Source of the DNA: Phyllostachys edulis
Taxonomy: Eukaryota > Streptophyta > Magnoliopsida > Poales > Poaceae
Length of the DNA stretch: 64,000 nt
Direction: 5' to 3'
NCBI GenBank assembly: GCA_036346405.1
Contig: CM070551.1
Location: 61,522,488-61,586,487, forward strand
The notes beneath the pieces are model-generated. The model was not told the origin of the DNA and searched no databases. It saw nothing but the letters and a program-made list of their open reading frames with translations. This document shows, in pieces, positions 45,073 to 56,927 of the stretch. The position numbers and the translations under genes were made by a program. The first letter of the stretch is position 1; each line of letters begins with the position of its first letter.

Positions 45073-48000
45073 ATGGATAATTCAAAGAAAGCAGCGAAAC
45101 CATCCGTTGGCAGTAGCTCTAAATCTGCTTTTACCAGGCCCTTTTTCCGCACGCACCAAAAGTGGTATGAACAACGTAAGAGTAGAGGTGCTAATTGTTC
45201 CAAATCAAATAATAGAAGTGCTTCAAAGGTAACGAAGGCACAATGAGAACAAGATATACTCTAGGTGTGCTCCTTCTTTCAGTAGTTGAATTATTTGAAG
45301 ATCTAGATGAGCGTAAACAGAGTTAGTTAATCAAATGGGCTTTCACGGATTAGCTACTTTAAAATTGTCAAAACTCAACCGACAATTTGGTGCCCGCTTT
45401 AGCAAATATGATCCTATTAATGAGTATTGTGTCTTTGATACGAGATTAGAACTAAAGATGACTTGCGAGGATATCAACCGTAATCGGTATCCCTTGCAAA
45501 GGCAAGCATATACTAGCCGCAAACCACAAAGATGTGTCGAGCTAAAAGAATACCTTTGCTATATTTTGAAAAGTCATCCCGAATGACTTAACTATCCCTT
45601 TTCTTGAGCGAATACTGACGAGAAGGTCTAATGCACCATTAGACATCAATGAAATTATTAAATTCAAGATTGCCTTCATTATTTACGTTGTCACCAAATT
45701 CTTAGCCCCGCAGTCATATAACAATTTCATATCAACACGGTACCTTAAGGCTGTGGTTGATATTGAAAATGTTCATAATTACAACTGGGCTGAATTCGTT
45801 GCCGAAGAACTGAAGAATGCAGCCGCTGTTTTGCGAAGCAAAATTGCGCATCGAAAGAATCCAGGTTATATCAATGGTTGCATCATCTTACTTCAGGTAC
45901 GATTTTTGTACAAATTCTAACAAATCATCAATATTATCCGATCTGTTAATCCTTTGCTCATTCCTTTGCGATTCGAGGAAATACAAACTCTAACTATAAA
46001 ATTTTTCTCGATTTTTACATAGACAATCTTGATTTTGGGAAGGACAATCATCGCTCTGTGACTTACCTCAGATCGGGGCATATGACGACAAGAAGTTAGC
46101 GAGAATACATCGAGAGACATTGTATTGAAAAATCAAACACCGCTCCTACATACGGAAAGCTTAAGGTATCATACTACGACAATTAAATACAAACTAAATT
46201 TCGTTTTCTATTACAGCTTGTACATATTGTTTGATACAATTACATCTTTATAATGCAGCACGTACAGTAAGTAGTATGTACTGTTTTCAAAACATCAAGT
46301 ATGGAGTATGTAATGTATATTTTTTAATGACAGATATGACTGTTATAGTAAATACAATAACCAATGATAACTACGTACTGTTTTTCAAAGGCATATATAC
46401 TACTTTTTGTTGACAGAGCAGTACGCGCGTAATCTTTTTTGGATTTTTATTTGAGATTAGTATACATGCTCCAATTGATTCTTTATTACGAGACAAGCAT
46501 GTAGTATGTCACTATTCGTCAGAGATACCCCCTATTTTTTAAAGGTTAGCACAATCATCTAGGATGTACTGCTTGTAACTATACAATTAATAAACATTTT
46601 TAATTGAAACAGCTTCGTGATCCTGGCAATGTATGCTATCAACAGCGTACAATAGCACCGACAAATGAGGTACGCGTCAAGGTGATGTAAATTTTTAATG
46701 ATAGTGTCGGCTGTTATTCTTAATATAATAACCAATGATTTCTATCCAAATACTCCATGTACACAGGTAGTATTTCATACATATGTGGACATTGAACCAC
46801 CAAGCTTTGATCTAGGCATCACTCAAACTCCTAGGGAAAATGCTATAGGAGTATGTTTCACAGAAAATCAAGTTGTATCCAATTTGGTTGAAGAGTTCAA
46901 CATTGCAGCCCAGGACAATGCAAAACAAACTAGTTCAGCATATATTCAATTAGACAATGACCATACTGGTGAGCCATGTTATTTTTTTACGTGATTGAAA
47001 CTATGTTCTAATTATGCTCGAACTAACTACTCCAATCCAAATAATAATAATTTTTGAAACAATCAAGCAGCAACACCTGTGCCTCCCGAAGAGAAGTACC
47101 GTGATTATGTAGTTCCAAACACTCCTGAATCACATCAAGGAATGCCTTGTGCAGGTAAATACCAGGCGTCATCCTTAACAAAAAAATTTCATATTCAAGT
47201 ACTTTTGCATCAACTGTTAACTCACTAAATGTTTCACAACTTATTAGGGATTCAACATTCATGACTAGTTTCATATCTCCACACTCGCCATGAGGGAGGT
47301 GAGTGGAATCGAGATTGTGCTACGTGAAGAGTATGCATGCACAAAATACCCTCCTAATGCCAAGAGGAGGATCATAGGAGAACTCGCAGATATTCTTTTA
47401 GATGCACTCCAAAAGGGCTATCAAACCAAGCATGATTGTGAAGTCACCATTTCTCAACAAACAACAACCTGTTACGAGATACGACGTAAAGGCGGTAGAA
47501 GATATGTATGTCTATACAATTTCAAAGAACGACGAAGATGCACTCCAGTAAGTGTTTCACAACGAGTTTCTATTGCTGTGAAAATATCAGTTAACAAATA
47601 TTTTATGGACAAATACTGCATATTTTCCACAGCAAAATTTGGGTTCACATATCAAACCCAGTTCCCATGACATTAAACTTGCAACAAATACAACAAGCAC
47701 TCAGGTTTGATGTTGAAATGCATGATGAAACATTCAATGTTGCTGTGCAAGCGCTTTATGAGGATGAGCTACATAGGTTCGGGGGAACTGATTTTGTTGG
47801 ATGGAGGCATTTCCTAAACCAGGATTTTGCTGTAAGTAAACTCCTATGCTACCTTCATGATACTTTCCATTTAAATATGTTCTGACACAACACACAATCA
47901 CAGATGTTTGCAGCCGCTGGTGAGGGACTTTGGAACCCACCAGATCATCTCCACACCTTCTTTGATGCCACTCTAATACCATATGATGTGTGCAATTGTC

Positions 48001-48725
48001 GGCTGGTATGTTCATGCTATCAACATATCTTTACATCCTTGAAAAAATATCTGATAACCACCATTATTTGTTGTAGATCTTTATTCCTGTTCACCAACCA
48101 GAGCACTACACACTTTACGCATTTGATATGCATGACAAGAAACTTAGTATACTAGACCCTGTACGGGATACCACCACAGGAGGTAAAGATCTTGCAGAAA
48201 GACATACTAAAACCAAGGATGACATCTCCAAAGCACTTCAGGAGTGCTTGAAGCTTTGTTTCCCTAAATGGGATGAGGACATCTCGATTTGGCCCTTGGA
48301 ATTCTTGTCTGACATCCCTACACAAGATAACAAGTATATCCGCAAAGCACTGTTACTTACTGTTGCTTCTTCATTCATCACTTATTGTAATTACTTTTAC
48401 TTGCTAGGTTGGATTGTTCATTTCACGTACTGAACTATATGAGGAATTGGGATGGCTCTCGCCTCGTGAATGCTCCTTGCAATGTCGAGATTCGTAATTT
48501 GACAAATGATAGCAATTCAACTTATGAACTACAAATATTACAATCTAACTAACAACCTCTCATTGCATGCCTCAGGAACCGCGCGAACTGCGAAAGGGAT
48601 TTCTGCATAATCTGTTGTCTTTCAAGAAAAATGAAGCTATTCTATCCGATTACATCCTTCAATGCCCGAAAGCGCCCAAAGGAAATGAGATTAATTTGTT
48701 GCCTCGTGGTATTTCAAACGAGTAG
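45073..48725 (+). CDS. Ulp1-type (C48) cysteine protease gene of the MULE, multi-exon
   Basis: Start: ATG at 45,073 (MDNSKKAAKPSVGSSSK). A second block near 45,335 reads MGFHGLATLKLSKLNR, the N-terminal region common to plant transposon ULP proteins. 45,587-45,896 reads LDINEIIKFKIAFIIYVVTK and ends NPGYINGCIILLQ. Later exons include 47,904-48,005 and the catalytic part: PVHQPEHYTLYAFDMHDKKL (48,077-48,140, catalytic His and Asp), then LDCSFHVLNYMRNWDGSRL (from 48,412, catalytic Cys), and a tail ending GISNE and TAG at 48,725. Ulp1 peptidases remove SUMO from proteins, but the substrate of transposon-borne copies is not known. Exon limits are approximate, and frame shifts in the 45.4-45.6 kb part may mean decay. 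Confidence 0.75.
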
Positions 48726-49007
48726 TAGTATGTAGGTTCAATCTCGTGGTCTCAGAATAAACAAGCAAGATTTGTCATCCTACAAATTCATAAATATTTT
48801 TTTTTGAATTGTAAGCATTGGAGGTATGTAACAAACAATAACAAAACCGGAAAGAATCGTTTACCGGGATAATACATGCCGAGACGATGACACCAATCAG
48901 GAAATTCGATTGCTTGTTATCCGGGAGTTGGATCTTAATTACGATTTGATTTTTCTACCAACTGTTAAATATTGTGGGTATTATCTGCTATGTATTGCGG
49001 GTTGCTA
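48720..49007 (+). repeat. Direct repeat copy 1 inside the MULE
   Basis: About 285 bp, from gtagtatgtaggttcaatc to tgtattgcgggttgcta, repeated in the same orientation at 53,829-54,107 near the right terminus. It starts at the end of the Ulp1 gene. Confidence 0.85.
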
Positions 49008-49635
49008 ATTCTATTCTCACATACCAGTTAATATTTCCTACACAACACAGTTTGTTGACTCCAGGGTATGTCATCATGTCACCTCGACGAAGACGCGGCC
49101 GGCCAGTCCCCCAGACATTTACAGCAAAGGAGCTCGGGTAAATTGTGCCGCACGTACAGCGCGCTGCCAAACTCTTGCCGAACACGTACGCGCGCGAGTA
49201 CGCACGGTTGTGGCACCCCCGGCTGAAACGATCACCTCTCCTACCTACTGGCCGGCAAACGGAGACGGGAAATGGAGCGGTACGTGCGGTGTATGGGGTG
49301 GCGTGGCCGTGTATTTATGGACGCCGGGAGGGAGCCTCGTGCGAGCGAGGCGCGCAGTGCCAGTGGACTGAAGGGAGCTTAGATACCACTCATACACAAG
49401 CTAACACTCGAGGTACAGACGTTCATCTCATCATCTCATAATATCCAAACATTAAACCGTAAACCATACACTTGTTATCAATAATACATGAATACCTTCC
49501 TCCATACTCGCATCCAAAATTACCAAAAGACATGCGTAAATTCCCTGGATGAAATTATAACCAAAATTGCAAACAGTGGAATAATGTTAAAAAAGATAGT
49601 ATTAATCCAAATTTAGAATCAACTAGCGTGCTCAT
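49008..49635. other. Spacer between the two MULE genes
   Basis: A GC-rich stretch (49,060-49,380) followed by AT-rich DNA up to the transposase stop. No gene or terminal repeat is recognisable. Confidence 0.4.
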
Positions 49636-52600
49636 CTACTTCCTCTTGTACGTAGATGGACGACCACAAGTGCTCTTGTTGTGACCACTCCCACCGCATT
49701 TACCGCAGTACCTAATCTGCATTTGTTTAGGGGTCGCCGAACTACATTCGGCAACATCCTTCTTCTTCTTTTGAGATGCAGTCTCTCCCTTTGACACAAA
49801 TCTTGTAGTTCTTGGACGCCCCCTGCCCCTCCTTACTTCTGGGGGGAGTATCTCATGTTCCTCTGACTCGTATAACCAATCATCTCCCATGTCCTCATCC
49901 TCCATGTCCTCATCTTCTTCACCACAAATATCATCACATTCTTCCTCCTGAAATCCGCAATCATCATCTCCATCTTCTTCTGACTCCAAAATGACATGCT
50001 TCTTACCCAAATCTTTGTCAATACGACGAGTCTCTATGTTACTTGTCTCAGACGCATTTAACTCGACATTAACTTTAGTTCGCTCACAAGCTTGCCCAAA
50101 TTTCTTCCATTGTTTTCTCATACGTTTCAACAAAGAGTGTCACCAAGTCTAACCAGTTCAAGTGCAGACCTGTGCAACAGGGTATGTCGATAGGTTCTTG
50201 ATGCCGCTGCTTCCTTATCTTTATTGTACCCATCTAGGTACATTGGAATTGAATCTCGTGCATCCTTTGTCCACCTCTTCATGATATACTTCTCGGTATT
50301 TGAGTACCCATTCAAACATAACCTCGCTAATAAAAAGTACATTTCGTCATACATGATTACAAGACATGATATTTAATGAAAAAAAACAAATGTTGGTTTA
50401 ATTTCATCATACCCTTATAATGTGGCAACATATTATCCCCAAATGCTCAAAGAGCTTGCACACACAAGAGAAAACTTGTTCCTCGTAGTTGACCTGCACT
50501 TCATAAACTTTCCTACCCCAACTGTGCATATGAGTATCTCCAATTTGGACTACTAGCACCTTGAATTCATTCTCTGTACTTTGAACCATATATGAGAAGC
50601 TCTGACGGAATTGTTCCTTGAACCTAGCGAATGCACCCCTGGTGTAAACACGGGCCACATGTTGCTCTACAGGCGAGCTTGAGGCTGTGGTAACCTTCTC
50701 CTGTGGTGTGATTATTATATGAAATTCCAAATCAAACAAAAATTCTTAAGAAAATTGTAGACCACAACCAGTCAAACATAATTACAAAAGACTAAAATAC
50801 TTACATTGTACGAATGATGCTCCTCTGCCTCCTCCTCCTGGATTCTATCAAAATAGAAACTCTCATATCTTCTTACAAATCCATTGAGCGAGGAAGAAGG
50901 TTTTACGTACTTTTTTAGTACATGATTCATGCTCTCACTCCTTTGAGTAGTAGACATTTTCGCAAAGAAAAATGTCTTGAAATATGCAGGTGCCCATTTG
51001 TCCTTCATATCCCACATCCTTCTCAAGTATGTGCTTGTCTCTAATTTATACTTCTGGACTAATCCTGTCCATGCCCTTTCAAACTCATCTATCGTCTGCG
51101 GTTCATTTATGACATTATGGAACTCCTCCTTAAACTTGCTTCGCTTGCTATATATGTTTCCTGTGCTTTTTTACCCTTCTTAAGTACATGCCACTTGCAA
51201 ACTCTTGTGAATACCGTCGGGCCACACATCCCTTAATGCAACCTCCATCGATGGCGCTTGTGCGGAAAAAAAGGAGTTTGTAACCATTACGCTTTGATCG
51301 TGGTATGTAAACAATCTTCTACCAAAAAACAAAATATAAACCAAATTATGAATTACCCGTGAGTATCGACGCAGGTTTTTACCATTCATTGACTCGGTGA
51401 AAGTCCGGAACAACCACTTGAATGATTCGATTGCTTCTCTCTCAACAATGCACAACCAAACAAAACCGTTTGGAAGTGGTTGTTAACCCCAACAAAAATA
51501 CCGAATGGAAGGTTGTACCTATTGGTACGATAAGTAGTATCAAATGTAACGACATCACCAAAATGCTGAAAACTAAGCCTAGACAATGCATGGGCCCAGA
51601 AAATATTTTTAATCCTGCAAGCCCCATCAATCCAAACGGTGTAGAAGAAATCCTTCTTTGTGACATTGCTTTGTTCTTTGAAAAAATTTAATGTTTTCTG
51701 TACATCCTCGCCGCACTCATCTCTCCGTATGGCATAGGATAATCTATTCAGTGCTCTTCTAGTGAATGGTGTCAATGAAGGACCACCGTGCATTGCAGCA
51801 ACAAACCCATACATACATGTAGGTGTTACCCCCTTATGTACCATTTCTGCAACAATACTCTTTGTCTCATCATCAATAAAGTTATGCGACCTGTAGTACC
51901 TAGTATGGCGTAAGTCCCGTTTCATGGCATGGTTATGATCGCTTACAAAGGCGGTAATCACCCATTGATGATGCTCAGAAAACCGATTAATCCTAAGCAT
52001 AGCCTTACATCCTACCCTTGTTGGGTTTTCCTTGACCTTAGGATCATGCCCCTGCATATGTCATCACTCAACAAAATGTAAATACGACATAACATCATAT
52101 TAATCATTGATGGCATATTGATCATGCGTGTTCATGTGTAATTACTGTTTGTCAAAGGAGTGTGTATACAATTGCAGAAAAGTCGTATGTTTTAGCCCTA
52201 TAAAAAAATACGTGTTCGATAGATACTTTAATGAAAGGGAGTAAAGTAAAAGTATCTGCACTTCAAAATTTTTTCAATACGTTCATGGATAGTTCAAATA
52301 ACGGCTTATGTACTAAGGGAATATATAAATAGTGAGTATTTGCACTATCTTGCGCACGGGAGTATAAGTACTTAGGGTGTACATGTGAAGCAACTACTAC
52401 CAGCTCAGGGATTCGTAATTTTTTTTTGGATTTATTAGAATCGGGCTATGTAACAAACAAGCAGTAGTATGTGCATACTTTCACATTTTAACTGCACAGG
52501 AAAAATGTAGTATGTGCATACTTTAAAATTCTAGTATCTTAACATGTTACATACTTAAAAAATGTAGTATCTGAACATACCCCTTGCTTTTCTACAAGAC

Positions 52601-53501
52601 ATATCTTGCATGCTTTTCAAGAGGTAACTACCTACTTTAGAAATATGTAGTAACTACGCTTTAAAATTTAATCGCACTTGAAAATTGCAATTACTAATGT
52701 GTACGTGTCCACCGGAATTACATCCACTCTAAAAAGGATATTATATGTCCATGAAATATTTTGATGGGAGTATAACAGATTAGGTACTCATGTAATACAT
52801 AATTAGGTAGCATTTGCACTATCTCAACAGAATATATGTGCTTACTTGTATATGTGGAGCAACTCAGAGCGACCTAGGGATTCATAATTCTTTTTTCACT
52901 TGTAAGCATCGAAGGTATGTAACAAACAAGCACTAGAATTTTCCAAACATCTTAAACTGTGCAAACATTACATTGCTTGAGAAGTAGATACTACTACACA
53001 TAATTAGATTTACTAACCTGACGAGAGCAGCAAAACTCTTGCATAGTTTTTACAACGCCTCTCTTTTTGAACCTTCGCTTAGACCGTCTGATACCAAAAC
53101 CATGGAAACGAGCGTACATATTGTAAAATGCATATGCATCCGTATCTTGAATGAAAAGCTGCCCTAGTCTGGGCACCATGATTGCTGGATCAAAATATGG
53201 CCTAGGAACTTCTATGTTTTGATCTTCAGTCTCTGTGACAACCCTGCCGTAGCAAAATAAAATTTTATTTAACAATCAAACATACCTTTAACAGTACCTA
53301 TAGGTTAATAAAACCAAGGAAACCAGCTTGCATAAGATTAAAATACCACCTCTCGAGTGGAATGTCATCAGAGGTATCTTGATGCTGGACAATTTCTTGC
53401 TCCACAGCCGGACGTTTTTCCATTACTTGCTTCACGACCAGGAACTCAAGGTCTTTCTTCTGGATTGATGATGACGAGCGGAGCAGCAAATCACTAACCA
53501 A
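49636..53501 (-). pseudogene. FAR1/MULE transposase, frameshifted
   Basis: Minus-strand order: MVSDLLLRSSSSIQKKDLE (53,501); FAR1 DNA-binding domain FYNMYARFHGFGIRRSKRR; GCKAMLRINRFSEHHQWVI with the zinc-binding DHNH; MULE domain with DVVTFDTTYRTNRYNLPFGI (first catalytic Asp); a frameshift near 51,450; VMVTNSFFSAQAPSMEVAL, where the family has T-D-Q and the second Asp is lost; another shift before CKWHVLKK; STTQRSESMNHVLKKYVKP; SWIM finger FSCVCKLFEHLGIICCHI; and an acidic tail ending in the zinc knuckle CGKCGGSGHNKSTC (49,660-49,710). MULE transposases catalyse cut-and-paste movement in the nucleus. The domain set is complete, but the catalytic Asp loss and frameshifts make this copy inactive. 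Confidence 0.88.
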
Positions 53502-53684
53502 TGCTCAACTTAACCGGAAATTGGAAGACCAAATTTGGGTGCGGATACACATACACGAAATTGGTAGATCATTGTCTAGAACAGGTCCACATAACCAGAA
53601 AGAATCGATTACCAGGGATATTACATGCCTTGACGACGACGCCAATCGGGAAAGTCATTACTTGTTTTCCGGGATTATGTAACA

Positions 53685-53875
53685 AACGAGCAGTAGTATC
53701 TGCACACTTTAAAATTTGTGCGTTCAATCCTGGGGTATGTAAAACACGAGCAGTAGTATGTGCGTTCAATCATGGTGTATGTAAAACATGAGCAGTAATA
53801 TGTGCGTTCACTCCTGGGGTATGCAACAAACGAGTAGTATGTAGGTTCAATCCTGTGTAACAAAGAAGCAGTACT
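53685..53875. repeat. Tandem repeat of about 46 bp near the MULE right end
   Basis: Four imperfect units containing gtatgtaaaacacgagcag and tatgtgcgttcaatcctgg. The motif agtagtatgt also recurs at 44.7-44.9 kb and 52.4-52.7 kb, so it is a scattered subterminal word of this MULE. Confidence 0.8.
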
Positions 53876-54107
53876 TGTCATCCTACAAATTCATAATTTT
53901 TTTTTGAATTGTAAGCATCGGAGGTATGTAACAAACAACAACAAAACCGGAAAGAATCGTTTACCGGGATAATACATGCCGAGACGATGACGCCAATCAG
54001 GAAATTCAATTGCTTGTTATCCGGGAGTTGGATCTTTATTACGATTTGATTTATCTACAAACTGTTAAATACTATGGGTATTATTTGCTATGTATTGCGG
54101 GTTGCTA
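53829..54107 (+). repeat. Direct repeat copy 2 inside the MULE
   Basis: Matches 48,720-49,007. It includes aaaccggaaagaatcgttta, gccgagacgatgac and tgtattgcgggttgcta. A weaker third copy of its middle part is at 53,590-53,690. Confidence 0.85.
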
Positions 54108-54536
54108 GCAACTGGTATGTAGTAGTATCCGACCCAATAATCCAATCAATGGTGTGGTATCCGAGACAGATGGATGGTAGATACAATGGGAGTAACTACA
54201 CCTGGGAGTAGGAAAAAGGCTTCCTATATATATATATATATAACAGAAGTATATACACAAAGTTTGCTATAAAAAGTGGAATTTAAAGAAATTTTTCATG
54301 GAACTCACTTTGGGGTATCTTATAATCATTATTGGAGTATGCACAAATAGATAAAGAGGTATCATCATTCGATTTAAGTGGTATATATAGTAATAATTCA
54401 ACATATAATTAATATAGTAACTTCACCTCCAAATTTTTTTTTCATTTTGAATTTTCATATATATGGCCAAACAAAGGTGGCGTTAAACTACAAAAAGATT
54501 AAAAAAAGTAGAAACCTATAAATAAAGAAAGTTTTT

Positions 54537-54791
54537 CTAGTGGCGGAGGTAGGCTGCTATCTCCGTCTTCAATACTTCGTAGGTGGCGGCGTCGGGGGCG
54601 GATGGTTCGTGATCAAACGAAGCTCGAAATCGCCCACCACGACGCCTGCTCGTTCGAGTGTCTCCCGAAGACCCTCGGACTGTTGAACCAAGAAGAATTG
54701 AGCCCATAGGCTCTCTTCCCTTGCTTGAGGTGTCTCGGCCTAGTCGTCTCGGTCGCCTGCTGCCTCGATTAAGCAGTCCAAGTGACGGCAA
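54537..54791 (-). other. Unidentified open frame in the right arm of the CACTA
   Basis: 84 codons, Arg/Ser-rich, ending SAPDAATYEVLKTEIAAYLR. The acidic/alanine C-terminus looks more protein-like than the neighbouring frames, but I recognise no family. It lies in the CACTA, outside the MULE, in a GC-rich patch (54,540-55,060), and could be a captured gene fragment or chance. Confidence 0.25.
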
Positions 54792-55269
54792 GCTTCCTAG
54801 AGACGTGCAACGTCGTTTTGGAGGACCACGTCGACGACGCGGTAAACTCGTTGAAAGTGGGAGATCACCCGGAAGACATGGTGGAGGAGGATGTCAAGAC
54901 GGTGGAAGGTGGTCATCACCTGCTCCGGCAAATTCTCGGACAGAGGAGTGAAGACACTGTTGAAACAGTGTTCTTCCGCAACACGGTTCAACGTACAACT
55001 AGAGAGGTGCTCGTACAATGCGGCCAGGTAGGCCATCAATGCTGGCAACAAGGAAACAGAAGAGGTAGCTATTTCTATTTTTTTTGTATAAGTGGGGATG
55101 ATCATCTTCGATGGCGGATGATCCTTTTTATAAAACAAAGAATGAATTTGGAGCGTGAGACAAAGAGACACATCGGGGAGCCGAAACGGCATTGATGCGA
55201 CGAAGAGACGCAGAGCCGAGGCGGCATTGATGCGACGAAGAACGCATCGGCGGCGAAGAAACTCATCGG

Positions 55270-55580
55270 GAGCTGTAGCGATTATCACAGACGGTTATAA
55301 CAAAAAACCGTCTGTGATATGTAGCAATATCACAGAAGGTAATTGTTAAGAACCGTCTATGAGGTTTCACAGACGGTTCTTTTTTAGAACCGTCTGTGAT
55401 ATGTAGAATTATCACAGACAATTATAAAAACAAACCGTCTATGATACTTCACAGACGGTTTTAGTTCACAGATGGTTTTTAGCGCAGCCGATGTCTGAGC
55501 GGTCTCCAAACCAAAACCGCTCAGTGATTAGATATATACGACGGTTTTGGTCAACCGTCTGTGATGAGGCGTCCAGTATT
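55270..55580 (-). repeat. Right subterminal repeats of the large CACTA
   Basis: About ten units of atcacagacggtt/aaccgtctgtgat in both orientations, the counterpart of 40,640-40,935. Opposite units can pair as short stem-loops. Confidence 0.9.
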
Positions 55581-55845
55581 AGCCTTTTTGTAGTAGTGTC
55601 AGTTGTCTATAGTCTATACCACGTAAAATTTAAGCTGGTATGGATGAAAGAGAATAAAGAGAGAGAAATGTATTATCTACAATCAAAGAAAATATCTTAG
55701 GTCTATGAAAGCATTAAAAGATTGTGTTATCTATAAAAACAAGTGAAAAGACAACCCATTGCATAAGCTGTCTATAGTACTATCTACAGATGATATGGAG
55801 AGTTACTATAGACAGCAACTGTCTATATCATTATACATGCCCTTA

Positions 55846-56261
55846 GGCTCTTTGCTGGCACGGTGCTTCGGCCGAGGGTTGCCGGCAGGACTTCCGTCAC
55901 GTCGGTCCCTGTGTGGTTCGGCCTCTGCTTGGCAGAAGCTAGGTGCTTGGCCATGCACCACCCAAGTGTTCCCTTTCCCTCTTGACTTTGCGTTCTTTGC
56001 TGTACCTTTACATGCTTATGGATCATTTTTTACGTTGTCTTCGGCTCTTGTTTCAAACTTCCCAACCTGGTATCCATCAACAGTTTGATACCACACCAGG
56101 AACTTAATACGTCCACATAAGTCCCTGATCCTCTAGCTAGCAGTAGTCGCTAGTCTAGCTGGGCTCCAGTGTAATCGAAAAATTCAGCCGTTGATGTTGT
56201 TTGGTTCGAAGAACTTGTTACGTACACTCGTTTTCACTTATTTCTTTGGATGCTAGCTCTA
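55846..56261. other. No recognisable feature
   Basis: Single-copy-looking DNA flanking the split MITE. No coding or repeat signal that I can support. Confidence 0.35.
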
Positions 56262-56639
56262 GAAGGATTTTTTTATTAATTAATCTTTTATTAATTTTCT
56301 TTTAAAGTTAACCTCCCGCGAATTTATTTCTAATTCTAACCCCTTTTATCACGCCGCCACCCGTGGCGTGACAAAACAATGCTACCACGCTAGCTCGTAT
56401 CTAGGCAAGCTCTTGTCACGCCACCGCCCGTGGCATGACAGTGTTGTTTGATCACGCCACGATCAGTGACATGACAAAAGGGCTAGTTTAGCGGACTTAT
56501 TCTATGGCGTGATAATGTTGTTTCGTCATGCCACAGATGATGGCATGACCAAAGAGGTTAGAATTAGAAATAAAGTTCGTCTGGGGTTAACTTTAAAATA
56601 AAATTTAAAAAATGATTAATTAATAAAATAAAGCTTCCT
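56262..56639. mobile_element. Palindromic MITE with about 85-bp terminal inverted repeats
   Basis: The left arm (ttttattaattaatctttt, then tttaaagttaacctcccg and tttctaattctaacccctt) is mirrored on the right by aaagaggttagaattagaaa, gttaactttaaaataaa and gattaattaataaaataa. Between the arms are five copies of a small palindromic motif of the type cacgccaccgcccgtggc. The long arms and about 378-bp size suggest a Mutator-type MITE. I could not settle a target duplication. Confidence 0.75.
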
Positions 56640-56927
56640 CCGTAAGTGTCTCCGAAAGTCCAAAATGACAAATCACAAACCACGCACTCCCATTGACTGA
56701 CTCGGGAGTCTTCGGATGCAAGTAACACGGTTTAGGGTAAGACCTCAAAATCTATCAGCGGCGAATTCATGCTGCAGCGTCCACTACTTTCCATCAGTTG
56801 TGGCTAGAACAGGTTTCTGTCGTTGACTTTTTTATATACGGAAAATCGAGTGGCACATTGAACACAAAAAGTACACGTGCGGCCTACCTGACTCGGTCCA
56901 TGTGTACAGTGCCTAGACAGGAGGTGC

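Larger units (their letters stand above)
43508..54224. mobile_element. Ulp1-bearing Mutator-like element (KI-MULE type), 10.7 kb
   Basis: The left end starts GGAAAAATACTTTCTACTC and the right end, reversed, starts GGAAGCCTTTTTCCTACTC. Both continue with GGTGTAGTTACTCCC, and looser similarity extends to about 130 bp (aatgggtctg/attgggtcgg). Inside are a plus-strand Ulp1-type protease gene (45,073-48,725) and a minus-strand FAR1/MULE transposase pseudogene (49,636-53,501), converging tail to tail. MULEs with both genes are known in plants as Kaonashi or KI-MULEs. Subterminal DNA at both ends shares atgtagtatctgcatgt-like words and the phrase ggaattatctccactctaaaaa. Confidence 0.85.
40618..55598. 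mobile_element. Large CACTA element (14,981 bp) containing a MULE
   Basis: The left end CACTACTACAGAAAAGGC (40,618) and the right end, reverse complement CACTACTACAAAAAGGC (55,598), form the terminal inverted repeat. Perfect TCA target duplications lie at 40,615-40,617 and 55,599-55,601. Both ends carry dense cacagacggtt subterminal repeats. Without the 10.7-kb MULE inserted at 43,508-54,224 it is about 4.2 kb. I see no TNP2 or TNPD coding sequence, so it is non-autonomous. It holds a long near-palindrome (40,941-41,502) and a third internal block of subterminal repeats (42,741-42,900). Confidence 0.92.
40593..55842. mobile_element. Tourist-like MITE split by a 15-kb CACTA
   Basis: The left piece is 40,593-40,617 (GGTTATGTACAATG start). 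The right piece is 55,602-55,842, whose reverse complement starts GGGCATGTATAATG. Harbinger-type TTA target duplications flank it at 40,590-40,592 and 55,843-55,845. Joined, the MITE is about 266 bp and matches the intact relative at 10,196-10,465, including repeated gtctatag motifs. The CACTA target duplication TCA lies exactly at the split. Confidence 0.8.
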
